Shown: positions 7,557 to 16,113 of the stretch, in pieces | How the letters are laid out: each line of letters opens with the position of its first letter | How positions within the stretch are numbered: position 1 is the first letter of the stretch | Assembly (NCBI GenBank): GCA_045133795.1 | Contig: JBGUUT010000111.1 | Coordinates: 1 to 32,671 of the forward strand | Length of the DNA: 32,671 bases | Reading direction: 5' to 3' | DNA from: RGIG8597 sp045133795 | Lineage (GTDB): Bacteria; Spirochaetota; GWE2-31-10 | Position numbers and translations under genes: made by a program | Notes under the pieces: generated by a model | What the model was told of the DNA's origin: nothing | Databases searched by the model: none | What the model saw: only the letters and a program-made list of their open reading frames with translations

Positions 7557-8333
7557 TTGGAAAATTTTAAAGTGCTTATGTTGGGAGACGCAATCGGGAC
7601 TCCCGGACTTGAACAAATATATATGAAGTTGCCGAAAATCTTGAAAGAAAATGAAGTTGATTTAGTAATTGCCAACGGGGAAAATTCAGACGAAGGTTTT
7701 GGTATTACCGAAGAGATTTATGATCAATTGCTTGATTACGGAATAGATGTAGTGACATCGGGTAACCATATTTGGTCAAATGCCGATGCCGGAGAAATTT
7801 TAGAAAAGAATGACAGATTACTTCGACCGCACAATTATTATGATGCACCGGGAAAAGGTTGGTGGCGAGGAATTGTCAATGATGTAGATGTCGGCGTGGT
7901 TAATCTACTCGGACGATATTTTATGACACCGGTAGATTGTCCGTTTCAGACATTGGAAAAGCTTTTAGAAAATGAATTGTCCGGATGTAAAATTGTAATT
8001 GTTGATTTTCATGCAGAATATATGAATGAGAAAAAAGCGTTGGCGGCGGATTTCGACGGAAAAGTTTCATTTGTTGCCGGCACACACACACATGTTCAAA
8101 CTGCGGACGAAGTCATTTTTCGAAAGGGAACCGGGTATATTACCGATTTGGGAATGTGCGGCGGAATAGACAGTGTTATCGGAATGGAACGTTCAGCTAT
8201 TTTACAAAAAATAAAGCGACAAGTTACTCAACCTTATATTCCGTCAGTAGAAAACGGAAAAATGCAGGGCGTTTTTGTAGATATTGATTGCAGCACGGGG
8301 AAAACTCTCGCTATTAAAAGATTATCAATTTAA
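7557..8333 (+). CDS. YmdB/TIGR00282-type metallophosphoesterase
   Basis: 258 residues, the usual length for this family. Likely a dinuclear-metal 2',3'-cyclic-nucleotide phosphodiesterase of the YmdB type, cytoplasmic. Metal-ligand motifs are in order: GD (Asp11), NGEN (residues 40-43), GNH (His71), FHAE (His152) and THTHVQTAD (His177, His179). The start is TTG at 7557: AAAGGA lies 10 nt upstream and the conserved first strand (FKVLMLGDAIG) begins at once, so a later start would cut the fold. It heads the plus-strand run, 17 nt before the prenyl synthase gene. The cyclic nucleotide it uses in spirochaetes is not known from sequence. Confidence 0.88.
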   Translation: MENFKVLMLGDAIGTPGLEQIYMKLPKILKENEVDLVIANGENSDEGFGITEEIYDQLLDYGIDVVTSGNHIWSNADAGEILEKNDRLLRPHNYYDAPGKGWWRGIVNDVDVGVVNLLGRYFMTPVDCPFQTLEKLLENELSGCKIVIVDFHAEYMNEKKALAADFDGKVSFVAGTHTHVQTADEVIFRKGTGYITDLGMCGGIDSVIGMERSAILQKIKRQVTQPYIPSVENGKMQGVFVDIDCSTGKTLAIKRLSI

Positions 8334-8350
8334 AATTAACAGGAAATATT

Positions 8351-9238
8351 ATGGGATTAATAACAGATGAAATTTCACGTTTTAATATAGAAGAAGAACT
8401 AAAAAAATTAATGTATCACGAAAATGCCGCAGCCGCTTCAATCGAATGGGGAATGAATCATATAATGTTTGCTCCGTCCAAACGAGTGCGTCCGCTTTTG
8501 GTGCTGGAGGCAAATCAAGTTTATTGCGAGCCGGATGATGACGCATATGTTCTTGCAGCGGCGGTAGAGTTGATTCATACATATTCGCTGGTTCATGATG
8601 ATTTGCCGTGTATGGACGATGACGGATTGCGACGCGGAGTACAGACTTTACATGTTTTATATGGCGATGCTTACGGTGTTTTGGTCGGTGACGCTCTTTT
8701 GACGGAAGGTTATTCGATGTTGTCACGTTATAAAAAAGCAGAAAAGTTGTCGTTGCTGTTAAAACTTTTCGGTGAAAAAGCCGGACGTTGCGGAATGGTT
8801 TACGGTCAAATGCTGGATTTGGAATACGAACGAGGTTTGTCAGGCGAAAAGAAGTTGTCATTGGAAGCGGTAAATAAAGTAAATCGTTATAAAACCGGTT
8901 GTTTATTGCAATTATCATTGTTGTGCGGTGCGATAAACGGCGGTGCGGAAGCGGAAGACTTAGAATTGTTTGATAAGCTCGGTGCTGCTGTAGGTGATGT
9001 ATTTCAGATAAAAGATGATATCCTGGATGAGACATCCAGCACGGAAGTTTTGGGGAAACCGGTCGGCAGTGACGAACGAAATGAAAAGTCTTCGATTGTT
9101 CGTTTTTTGGGAATATCCGGAGCTCAAGATTTGATGAATCAACGTAAAGATGATGCTTTATGTTTGATAAAAGATTTGCCGGGAAACAGAGATTTCTTTG
9201 AGAAGTTTTTGGATTTTCTTGTGACACGGGAAAAATAA
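8351..9238 (+). CDS. ispA: polyprenyl (farnesyl/geranyl) diphosphate synthase
   Basis: 295 residues. A short-chain trans-prenyltransferase that condenses isopentenyl diphosphate with allylic diphosphates in isoprenoid synthesis. The first aspartate-rich motif is DDLPCMDDD (Asp83-Asp91) and the second is KDDILD (Asp222, Asp223, Asp226). GQMLDLE and the Lys-Arg substrate site near SKRVRPLL (residues 43-50) are also present. The four-residue insert in the first motif (DDxxxxD) is typical of bacterial farnesyl or geranylgeranyl synthases. The exact chain length is not decided here. Its stop codon directly abuts the ATG of tlyA, so the two are surely co-transcribed. Confidence 0.88.
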   Translation: MGLITDEISRFNIEEELKKLMYHENAAAASIEWGMNHIMFAPSKRVRPLLVLEANQVYCEPDDDAYVLAAAVELIHTYSLVHDDLPCMDDDGLRRGVQTLHVLYGDAYGVLVGDALLTEGYSMLSRYKKAEKLSLLLKLFGEKAGRCGMVYGQMLDLEYERGLSGEKKLSLEAVNKVNRYKTGCLLQLSLLCGAINGGAEAEDLELFDKLGAAVGDVFQIKDDILDETSSTEVLGKPVGSDERNEKSSIVRFLGISGAQDLMNQRKDDALCLIKDLPGNRDFFEKFLDFLVTREK

Positions 9239-9994
9239 ATGGCAAAAAAAATAATGCTTAAAGATTTGGTGGCGATTCAAGCCGGTTGTACGATTGCTGC
9301 TGCCGAAAGAAAAATTATGGCAGGCGAGGTTTTTTCCGGAAATGCACGCTTGACTCATCCGGGCGAAAAGTTTGATTCAGAAATAAAACTTTATATAAAA
9401 GAAAACTGTCCGTATGTCTCACGCGGTGCTTATAAATTATTGAAAGCGTTGGAAGTTTTTCCGTTGGATGTAAAAAATCGAGTTTGTATAGATGCCGGAA
9501 GTTCTACCGGCGGTTTTACTCAAATTCTTTTGCAAAATGAAGCAGCGAAAGTTTATGCCGTAGATTGCGGGACTAATCAGTTGGATTTTAAACTTCGCTC
9601 GGATTCTCGTGTAATCACTATGGAAAATACTAGGATTCAAGATTTGCAAGAGAGCGATTTACAACCGTTGCCGCAAGTCGCAGTTATGGATGCGAGTTTT
9701 ACATCTTGTATGCCTTTGGTGCGACATTTATTTAATATTCTGAAAGTTGAAGAAGCGGCAATTCTTATAAAGCCACAGTTTGAATATAAAAGACTACAGA
9801 CTGTTTTGAATCTGTCCGGGGATTTTAACGGTGTCGTTCAGCATGAAGAAGAGAAACTGAAAATTTTAAATTATGTTTGTGACGAGATTCGAGAAGCCGA
9901 AATTGTATTGGCAGCAGAGCCGATTGAAAGTCCGATAACGGGAACTTACGGCAATACCGAATATCTGGTCTATTTGCAACGAAAAAAAGCATAA
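9239..9994 (+). CDS. tlyA: TlyA-family 2'-O-methyltransferase / putative haemolysin
   Basis: 251 residues with an N-terminal S4-like RNA-binding part (AERKIMAGEVF) and an FtsJ/RrmJ-type Rossmann methyltransferase. The SAM-binding loop is DAGSSTGGFTQ (85-95). The K-D-K-E tetrad of this fold can be placed at Lys66, Asp151, Lys178 and Glu241. VDCGTNQLDFKLRSDSRV is the TlyA version of the strand-4 region. Known relatives 2'-O-methylate ribosomal RNA. The haemolysin name in Brachyspira and others is historical. The first S4 strand is weak (the usual RLDxxL is MLKDLV), so RNA binding may be altered. The ATG follows the upstream TAA with no gap. Confidence 0.88.
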   Translation: MAKKIMLKDLVAIQAGCTIAAAERKIMAGEVFSGNARLTHPGEKFDSEIKLYIKENCPYVSRGAYKLLKALEVFPLDVKNRVCIDAGSSTGGFTQILLQNEAAKVYAVDCGTNQLDFKLRSDSRVITMENTRIQDLQESDLQPLPQVAVMDASFTSCMPLVRHLFNILKVEEAAILIKPQFEYKRLQTVLNLSGDFNGVVQHEEEKLKILNYVCDEIREAEIVLAAEPIESPITGTYGNTEYLVYLQRKKA

Positions 9995-10004
9995 GGGGAA
10001 AAGG

Positions 10005-11018
10005 TTGTTGAAAATAAGCAAAATAATTTTGTTAGGTGTAATTTGGGCAACTTTATTTTCATGTAGTCATGAAAATATTTTAAGCGGTTTAAATCAATAT
10101 CAAAATACACTGTGGACAAATGCTTTGTCTGCGTATGATGAAAATATGACTTTAGATGCGAAAATTTCGTGGTTGGGAAATGCTGCAAAGTTGGAACAAC
10201 CGATAGAGTCTTTTTTACCGTTAGTGACTCAAACAAAAGATGAAGCTTTTAAATCTTGTCTTTATTTTTTTATCTCAGATTTTTATTGGCAGGATAATGA
10301 GATTTCTCGTGCGGTATTTTATATGAACAAAGTTCGCAGTGAAGATTATCAGATTATTTTTAACGGAACGCCGTTGGGATGTGCCGTAGGATTGCGTGCA
10401 ATAAAGCTTAAAGAATATCCGGAATTGCGAATCAGTATGTACAAAATGTTGCTGGAACAATTCGATGACAGAATAGACGAATTGTTTTTGCTTTATGAAT
10501 TGGCAAAACTTTATAAGGAACGATACGATATTAAATCTGCTGTTCAAGTAATGGAAGAAATGGTGCGGATTTCGGCTAAAAGCAGAATCAAAGATGACAG
10601 AATCGATATGAAGCAAATTCAAGAAGAGATTAATTTCTTTTACAGTAAAAAGGGCTGGATTTATAAAGATTTGAATAAATTAATCAATAATATCAAATAT
10701 GCTATCGATATAAGAAGTAAAAAGCGATTGTACAGTTTTATACCGGATGATTTTACGGTACGCTTTTTTGACCCGACTATTCAGCAATGGGGGGTTAAAG
10801 AATTAAGTATTCCGTCAAGATGGGGGAGAAATATTCGTTTTTCTCCAAAGTTTGCCGAGATTTCAACCGAAGATGAGGTTTATTTAGAAACGACGGGATG
10901 GGTATTTCCGCAGCTGACGACGTGGTATTTTTATTTTAAGCGTGTGGATTACCCTTATGACAATACAATTAATGGTGGATGGGAATGGAAAGGAATCTAT
11001 TTTGGAAGTTGGATGTAG
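10005..11018 (+). CDS. helical-repeat (TPR-like) lipoprotein, function unknown
   Basis: 337 residues. The start is TTG at 10005, or TTG at 10008, behind AGGGGAAAAGG; no ATG sits nearby. A lipobox (LFSC, Cys ~20) marks it as a lipoprotein. Residues ~25-230 are amphipathic helices arranged like degenerate tetratricopeptide repeats (for example LFLLYELAKLYKERYDIKSAVQVMEEM). The last ~100 residues are aromatic and beta-rich (WGVKELSIPSRWGRNIRF, then TTWYFYFKRVDYPYD). No family name is recognised. Its last 40 nt overlap the next gene in another frame, an envelope hydrolase, so a periplasmic partner role to that enzyme is a fair guess and no more. Confidence 0.75.
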   Translation: MLKISKIILLGVIWATLFSCSHENILSGLNQYQNTLWTNALSAYDENMTLDAKISWLGNAAKLEQPIESFLPLVTQTKDEAFKSCLYFFISDFYWQDNEISRAVFYMNKVRSEDYQIIFNGTPLGCAVGLRAIKLKEYPELRISMYKMLLEQFDDRIDELFLLYELAKLYKERYDIKSAVQVMEEMVRISAKSRIKDDRIDMKQIQEEINFFYSKKGWIYKDLNKLINNIKYAIDIRSKKRLYSFIPDDFTVRFFDPTIQQWGVKELSIPSRWGRNIRFSPKFAEISTEDEVYLETTGWVFPQLTTWYFYFKRVDYPYDNTINGGWEWKGIYFGSWM

Positions 11019-12598
11019 TTTTATTTTATCTTTTGATAGGGAGTGTCGGAGTTATATTTGCCGATGATTTTTCTTTACGTACAGAAATTCTTGTAGCAGC
11101 GGCACAAGACCCGATGGTAAATGAAGAAAGCTCTATATTATTGGAAAATATAAAAACTGAAGTTGATACGCAAGACAGTGAGGTTGTTGTAGTTGCGGAA
11201 AATCAAGATGTGAGTGCAGATGAAGTTGCGACAGAGAATGATGAAAATGTTTCAAATATCGAAATTGAAGCTGTAGCTGTTGCAAGTAACGATTTGAGTG
11301 ATGATGATTTAGCAGAATTGGAACGAATAGGCGAATCTGTTTATACGGAAGATATGACTTGTGATGTAATCACAGAAGAAGAGCAGGATTTGATGGTTTC
11401 GGAACTTTCGAATCTTGTGGCAGATAACAGAGCATTGCAAGAAAGTGATAACGAAAAGATTTACCGTGAAACATTTCCTTTAATAATAAATGATGAAGTG
11501 CAGGCGGAAATTACCTATTTGACGACTAAAGCCAGAGGTTTTTTGACCAAAGCACTCGGTCGTGCGGAAAAATATTCGGCGTTAATGCGTGAAATCGTGG
11601 TGGAATACGGAATCCCGGAAGAGTTGGCGTATTTACCGATTATAGAATCCGGTTTCAATTATCAAGCATATTCTCCGAAAGGTGCTGCCGGTATGTGGCA
11701 ATTTATGCCGGGGACGGCAAAATGGATAGGGATGAAACGCAATGAATGGATGGATGAACGTTTGGACCCGGTAATTTCATGTCGTTATGCGGCAAAATAT
11801 TTAAGAATGTTATATGACACTTTCGGCGATTGGTATCTTGCGTTGGCAAGTTATAATTACGGCGGTCATAATGTAAAACGTGCAATCAGAAATGCCGGAA
11901 CAAGCGAATTTTATGATATTGCAGCGAAAAGAATTATTCCGGTGGAAACACAAAAATATGTTCCGAGATTTGTAGCTTCGGTTTATATAATAAAAAATTA
12001 TGAAAAATATGGGCTGAAGTTTAAAGAATGGAAAGAAGATTACGAGTATTACAGTTTGCCTTTTACCAGTCCGGTAAGATTGGTGGCAAAATATTCCGGA
12101 GTTACGGAACGAGAATTTATGCAATTAAATCCGGCATTACGTTCGCCTTTTGTACCGAGTAACAGACACGGTTATCAAATCAGACTTCCGAAAGATAAAA
12201 TGGCTCGATTGAAAGAAAATTATAACGTTTTAAAAAATCAATCAGCACAAGATTATCAAGTGTATTATGTAAAACGCGGTGATAATCTTTCTAAGATTTC
12301 TGAAAGATTCGGAGTGTCTCAAGGGATTTTGATGAGTATTAACGGAATTGTTAATTCTAACAGAATCAGAGAAGGACAGAAGCTGTATGTTCCGGTTTCT
12401 TATTATGCCTTGCAGAAAGCAAAAGTAAAAACTCAAACTGCTAAAGCTGCTGCAACTGCAAGTCATGTTGTTGCTCGAGGAGATACTCTTTACGGAATTG
12501 CTTTAAAATATCGAACTTCTGCCGATACTTTAGCTAGGTTAAACCGTTTACGCTCTCCTTATACAATCAGAGTCGGACAGGTTTTACGTATCAGATAG
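10979..12598 (+). CDS. mltD: MltD-type membrane-bound lytic murein transglycosylase with two LysM domains
   Basis: 539 residues from the ATG at 10979; ATG 10985 and TTG 11009 are alternatives, and none has a strong Shine-Dalgarno site. A signal sequence (VVLFYLLIGSVGVIFA) is followed by a very acidic, low-complexity linker (~30-160). The SLT (GH23-like) domain spans ~190-320 with catalytic Glu223 in PIIESGFN, then SPKGAAGMWQFMPGTAK and ALASYNYG. LysM domains lie at ~429-472 (YYVKRGDNLSKISERFG) and ~496-539 (HVVARGDTLYGIALKY). It cleaves the MurNAc-GlcNAc bond forming 1,6-anhydro ends, acting in the periplasm. The 40-nt overlap with the upstream lipoprotein gene suggests translational coupling. 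Confidence 0.88.
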   Translation: MGMERNLFWKLDVVLFYLLIGSVGVIFADDFSLRTEILVAAAQDPMVNEESSILLENIKTEVDTQDSEVVVVAENQDVSADEVATENDENVSNIEIEAVAVASNDLSDDDLAELERIGESVYTEDMTCDVITEEEQDLMVSELSNLVADNRALQESDNEKIYRETFPLIINDEVQAEITYLTTKARGFLTKALGRAEKYSALMREIVVEYGIPEELAYLPIIESGFNYQAYSPKGAAGMWQFMPGTAKWIGMKRNEWMDERLDPVISCRYAAKYLRMLYDTFGDWYLALASYNYGGHNVKRAIRNAGTSEFYDIAAKRIIPVETQKYVPRFVASVYIIKNYEKYGLKFKEWKEDYEYYSLPFTSPVRLVAKYSGVTEREFMQLNPALRSPFVPSNRHGYQIRLPKDKMARLKENYNVLKNQSAQDYQVYYVKRGDNLSKISERFGVSQGILMSINGIVNSNRIREGQKLYVPVSYYALQKAKVKTQTAKAAATASHVVARGDTLYGIALKYRTSADTLARLNRLRSPYTIRVGQVLRIR

Positions 12599-12646
12599 AT
12601 TTTTTAATTTGTCTGGGATAATCCTAATTTATTACAGGATAAAGAA

Positions 12647-13861
12647 ATGAAAAGACTTGTATATTTTGTTCTGTGTAATTTGTTTTTTACATCGATTTTT
12701 TCACTGTTTGCTTCTAATAACTACCGAGTTGATTGGGCGGACGGAAAGGTTTATTCTTCTGCTGTTTTTACATTAGGTCGAGATTATAACTATCCGGCAC
12801 AGCATTTGTTATTGCAGGAAGAAGCTAAAAACCAGGCGGAAATTAATTTTTATCGAGTTTTCAAAAGTATTGAGGTTTCCGATAACGGTCAAAACCTTTA
12901 CGACTACATGGATTCAATGGGCGAACGTAAAGCGTTGTTGTTTAGCCTGTTGAACAAGGCACATTTGCATAAATTAGAATATCCGCTCGGGAATCGGGAT
13001 ATAAAAGTTACGTACAGTATCCAGTTGTACGGTCGTGAAAATTCAATAATGAATATTTTGCTAGGTGACCGAAGTCAATATACTCAAGAATTACCGGCGT
13101 TTATCGGTGAAACTTATGAAAATGATTATACGGGAATTGTAATTGATGCTCGCGGTGAGTTAAGTTCTTTTAGCGGAGAGAAAGTTAAAATTTTACCGTC
13201 GTTATTTTTAACTGTGCGTGATGCAAACGGCGATGTGGTATTTAATCGTTATAATGTAAGACCGGATGTCCTTTTAGAACGTGGAATGGTAAAATATTCT
13301 TATGATATTAAAGACAGTGAAAGTAATCCTAACGGAGCGTATTTGGAAATATCTGAAGAATGTGCCGATGGGCTTTTGATAAAACTAAGTGATTTGTCCA
13401 AAAGTTTACGTGCTGAGATAGACGGAATTGTTGTGGCTTGCAATAAAGGCGGAATATCGAAGGAAAAAGCTCGTTCTACTTTAGCCAAAGCATTGGTGAC
13501 TGAATTAAGCGGTAAATCTGCAAGTACAGGTATTATGGTGAAGAATTTAGAAGAACTGTTATTTGCGTATACAAGTGAATTTGCGGTAGGTCGTGAAAAA
13601 ATACTGCTTAAAGGCGGAACTTCTTTAAAATCTTTAGTCTTATTAAAAAGCGATTTGAAACGAACGGAAAAGCGTGCCGGAAATAATCCGTTGCGAATTG
13701 TCGCATATGGGGCTGGTAGTAAATCCGGCTCGGTAATTGTTATATCTAATAAAAATGCTAAAGAGATTTTGGCTGCAACATCGACTCGTAAAGCAATTGC
13801 AGATGGTAAAATAGAAGTAGTAATTGATGATGATTACGGTTTTATAGGAACGAATAATTAG
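12647..13861 (+). CDS. conserved exported protein of unknown function
   Basis: 404 residues with a clear signal peptide (LVYFVLCNLFFTSIFSLFA). The mature start YRVDWADGKVYSSAVFTLG and an early helix rich in Gln/Glu (LLLQEEAKNQAEINFYRVF) look like a family shared by treponemes, but no named domain is recognised. The region ~170-230 has beta-rich repeats (VKILPSLFLTVRDANGDVVF). An AGGATAAAG site lies just before the ATG. It is 48 nt after mltD with no terminator between, so probably in the same transcript. A periplasmic or outer-membrane role follows only from the signal peptide and neighbours. Confidence 0.7.
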   Translation: MKRLVYFVLCNLFFTSIFSLFASNNYRVDWADGKVYSSAVFTLGRDYNYPAQHLLLQEEAKNQAEINFYRVFKSIEVSDNGQNLYDYMDSMGERKALLFSLLNKAHLHKLEYPLGNRDIKVTYSIQLYGRENSIMNILLGDRSQYTQELPAFIGETYENDYTGIVIDARGELSSFSGEKVKILPSLFLTVRDANGDVVFNRYNVRPDVLLERGMVKYSYDIKDSESNPNGAYLEISEECADGLLIKLSDLSKSLRAEIDGIVVACNKGGISKEKARSTLAKALVTELSGKSASTGIMVKNLEELLFAYTSEFAVGREKILLKGGTSLKSLVLLKSDLKRTEKRAGNNPLRIVAYGAGSKSGSVIVISNKNAKEILAATSTRKAIADGKIEVVIDDDYGFIGTNN

Positions 13862-13896
13862 TTATTTTAAATATTTAATTAAAGAAGGATATTTAT

Positions 13897-14178
13897 ATGG
13901 CAGAAAAAGAAGTAAAGTTAAAAATTAATGACGAACAGTTAAGAGGTGCATATGCAAATCAAGTCGGAATTATGCATACTCGTGATGAATTTGTACTTGA
14001 TTTTATATCTATGTTACCTCCGGAAGCATTAGTTACTTCACGTGTTGTTGTCAGTCCGGCAGCTTTAAAAAGAATGTATATGGCAATCGGAGTGAATATT
14101 AAGAAATTTGAAGAGTCTTTTGGTACGATAAGAGTAGATGAAGATTTGTCTTCCGGCAGTTCGGCTAAGGTTAATTAA
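13897..14178 (+). CDS. DUF3467-family small protein
   Basis: 93 residues, the usual size of DUF3467. The fit is in LRGAYANQVGIMHTRDEFVLDF, ISMLPPEALVTSRVVVSP and ALKRMYMAIGVNIKKFEE, a compact beta-helix protein found in many bacteria without an assigned role. It has no signal peptide, so it is cytoplasmic, between two exported proteins. AAGGAT precedes the ATG. Its TAA overlaps the ATG of the next gene by 1 nt (TAATG at 14176-14180), so translation of the pair is coupled. Confidence 0.85.
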   Translation: MAEKEVKLKINDEQLRGAYANQVGIMHTRDEFVLDFISMLPPEALVTSRVVVSPAALKRMYMAIGVNIKKFEESFGTIRVDEDLSSGSSAKVN

Positions 14179-15110
14179 TGAGACAATTTTTTCTTGTACC
14201 CCTACTGTTTTTATTATTAGTAACGGGATGCAAAAAAAAGGATAAAACTGTACCTACAGAACTTTTATTTATATCTAATAAAAAATATTTTAATGCTTTT
14301 CCCGACAGTCTGGAACGCCAAAAGTTTGTGAAAAAGAATTTTAAAAAGGGCTTTAAGGTCGAGACTTTTGAGATTAAGAATTTTGAGGGTATAGAAAGAG
14401 AATTAGAATCTTTTTTTAAGTCGAAAAATAATAAAGAATGTCGGTATATTCTTTTTGTTGAGCCGTTTTTGTTTCCTATAATAATTAACAGTTCAATTTT
14501 ATCTAAGTTTGATTTGCGAGTTGTCAGTTATGGCTTGGGAGGAAAGCCGTCGTCATCAACTTTAGGATTATTCCATATTTATGTATCTCAAGAAAAGATT
14601 TTTGAGGAAATAAAGGCTTTGTTATTGTCGGATTTTAAAAGGACTAAGAAAAAGTCGGTTATTTTGTGTGATGAGCAAAACGGTCTTTCTAAAGGTTTTA
14701 AATCTTGGTGGGAGAATAATGTAAAAGAAAAAGAGCAGGATATTGTCGATGTGCTGATATACAAGCAAAGCAGTGCCTCTAAAGATTTAGAAAATGCAAT
14801 AACGGAAATCCCTAACAGAACAATATTTTTATTTGCCGGAATAAATAATCGCTCAATAAATATGATTAAGCGTGAGAAGATAAAAAATAAACGTATTGTT
14901 GAATTATTTACCAGATACGGCTTGGGAAATGAATGCGTCTCGTATTATATAGATGCAGATTATGGAAAAATGCTAAAGAGCGGACTGAAAGCAAAAGAAT
15001 TGGATGATTTTATTGCGAGTACGGATAAAAATATTATTAATTTTGAATCGGAAGAAACTCTTCTGAAAAAGAAAGCAAGTAAAAAGATTAGAATTGTGAG
15101 ACGTAAATAA
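14178..15110 (+). CDS. periplasmic-binding-protein-like lipoprotein
   Basis: 310 residues with a lipoprotein signal (PLLFLLLVTGCKKK, Cys ~18). The body reads as two alternating alpha/beta lobes (TELLFISNKKYFNAF, then RYILFVEPFLFP, KKSVILCDEQNG, RTIFLFAGINN), as in type 1 periplasmic-binding proteins of the BMP/LacI group, though shorter and lacking a clear ligand signature. No permease or ATPase gene is nearby, so a transport role is unsupported. Both ends overlap neighbouring genes by 1 nt (TAATG), so it is translated with the DUF3467 protein and lipoyl synthase. Confidence 0.65.
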   Translation: MRQFFLVPLLFLLLVTGCKKKDKTVPTELLFISNKKYFNAFPDSLERQKFVKKNFKKGFKVETFEIKNFEGIERELESFFKSKNNKECRYILFVEPFLFPIIINSSILSKFDLRVVSYGLGGKPSSSTLGLFHIYVSQEKIFEEIKALLLSDFKRTKKKSVILCDEQNGLSKGFKSWWENNVKEKEQDIVDVLIYKQSSASKDLENAITEIPNRTIFLFAGINNRSINMIKREKIKNKRIVELFTRYGLGNECVSYYIDADYGKMLKSGLKAKELDDFIASTDKNIINFESEETLLKKKASKKIRIVRRK

Positions 15111-15982
15111 TGATTCCTCGAAAGCCACACTGGTTAAAGAAAGAGTTGTTTCAATATTCTGCATTTTCGGAAGATGAAAAAGAATTATTTGACAGAGAAC
15201 CTACGGTTTGTGTTCAAGCAAAATGTCCTAATCGAGGAGAATGTTTTTCAAATAAAACGGCAGCGTTTCTTTTATTGGGAACGCAGTGTACTCGTAGATG
15301 TAAATTTTGCGGGATTTCAGTATTAAAGACGGAATCATACGGAAAATTAGATGTCGAAGAGCCGATACGCATTGCAAAGTTGGTAGAAAAATTACAGCTG
15401 GAATATTTAGTTTTGACTTCCGTAACAAGAGATGACTTGCCGGACGGCGGAGCTTCTGTTTTTGTTGAATGTATAAAAAAAGCAAAAAAAGTTAATGATA
15501 AATTAAAGATTGAGATTCTTGTTCCCGACTTTAAGGGAAATGAAGATAGTCTCAAGATGGTTTTGGACTGTGATATAGATGTTTTTAATCATAACATAGA
15601 AACTGTAAGGCGACTTTTTTCACAGATAAAAAGTACAGAAGCTTCTTTTGAAAGAAGTTTGAAAACTTTGTACTTGGCAGCTCAATCTCGACCTGATATT
15701 TTAATTAAGTCCGGTTTTATGGTCGGTTTGGGAGAAAATGAAATTGAAGTGACGGTTTTATTTAAAGAGCTAGCCGAGAATAAAGTAAAAGCAGTGACTG
15801 TAGGGCAATATCTAATGCCTAGTGCGACGGCTTTTCCTGTGAAAAAATATATCGAAGATTATGATTTTTATGTGAGAACAGGAAAAAGTGCGGGTATACC
15901 GTTTGTTGAAGCAGGAGCTTTTGTAAGAAGTTCTTTCAGGGCTTTTCAGATGTTTGATGATTATAAAAAATATAAAAAATAG
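15110..15982 (+). CDS. lipA: lipoyl synthase (radical SAM)
   Basis: 290 residues, normal for LipA. It inserts two sulphurs into protein-bound octanoyl groups of 2-oxoacid dehydrogenase or glycine-cleavage subunits. The auxiliary cluster motif is Cys34-x4-Cys39-x5-Cys45 (CVQAKCPNRGEC), the radical-SAM motif Cys60-x3-Cys64-x2-Cys67 (CTRRCKFC), and the C-terminal cluster-ligating serine lies in RSS (273-275). TSVTRDDLPDGGA and NHNIETV are further family signatures. No lipB or lipoate ligase is in the window. Its ATG overlaps the previous stop by 1 nt. No terminator is evident before the flaA promoter region. Confidence 0.95.
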   Translation: MIPRKPHWLKKELFQYSAFSEDEKELFDREPTVCVQAKCPNRGECFSNKTAAFLLLGTQCTRRCKFCGISVLKTESYGKLDVEEPIRIAKLVEKLQLEYLVLTSVTRDDLPDGGASVFVECIKKAKKVNDKLKIEILVPDFKGNEDSLKMVLDCDIDVFNHNIETVRRLFSQIKSTEASFERSLKTLYLAAQSRPDILIKSGFMVGLGENEIEVTVLFKELAENKVKAVTVGQYLMPSATAFPVKKYIEDYDFYVRTGKSAGIPFVEAGAFVRSSFRAFQMFDDYKKYKK

Positions 15983-16008
15983 GGTTTTTGAAATTATCTA
16001 AATTTGAA

Positions 16009-16037
16009 TTGACAATAATATGGCTTTAAATTATAAG
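16009..16037 (+). promoter_or_regulatory. sigma-70-type promoter for flaA
   Basis: TTGACA at 16009-16014 is an exact -35 consensus. TATAAG at 16032-16037 is five of six for the -10, with a 17-nt spacer. It lies 76 nt before the flaA ATG. Transcription of flaA by the housekeeping sigma factor, rather than the flagellar sigma-28, is known in other treponemes. Not tested here. Confidence 0.65.
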
Positions 16038-16065
16038 TTTATTTCGTTCTGTAAACTTATAATTT
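16028..16065. repeat. 14-bp inverted repeat over the flaA -10 region
   Basis: AAATTATAAGTTTA (16028-16041) and TAAACTTATAATTT (16052-16065) are perfect complements separated by 10 nt. The left arm covers the -10 hexamer and the likely start point. It could be an operator, or a 5' mRNA hairpin if transcription starts upstream. A diverged third copy of the arm (TATATAAGTTTTAATTTTA) begins near 16072. Confidence 0.8.
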
Positions 16066-16113
16066 ACGAATATATAAGTTTTAATTTTACATTTCAAGAA
16101 AAGGAGAATAGGG

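Noticed and set aside
8382..9245. 287-codon minus-strand ORF opposite the prenyl synthase gene
   Set aside because: It is a shadow of a gene with clear aspartate-rich motifs; its translation is low-complexity and matches no family.
16028..16065. Terminator of lipA
   Set aside because: The palindrome has no T-run and sits on the -10 of the flaA promoter.
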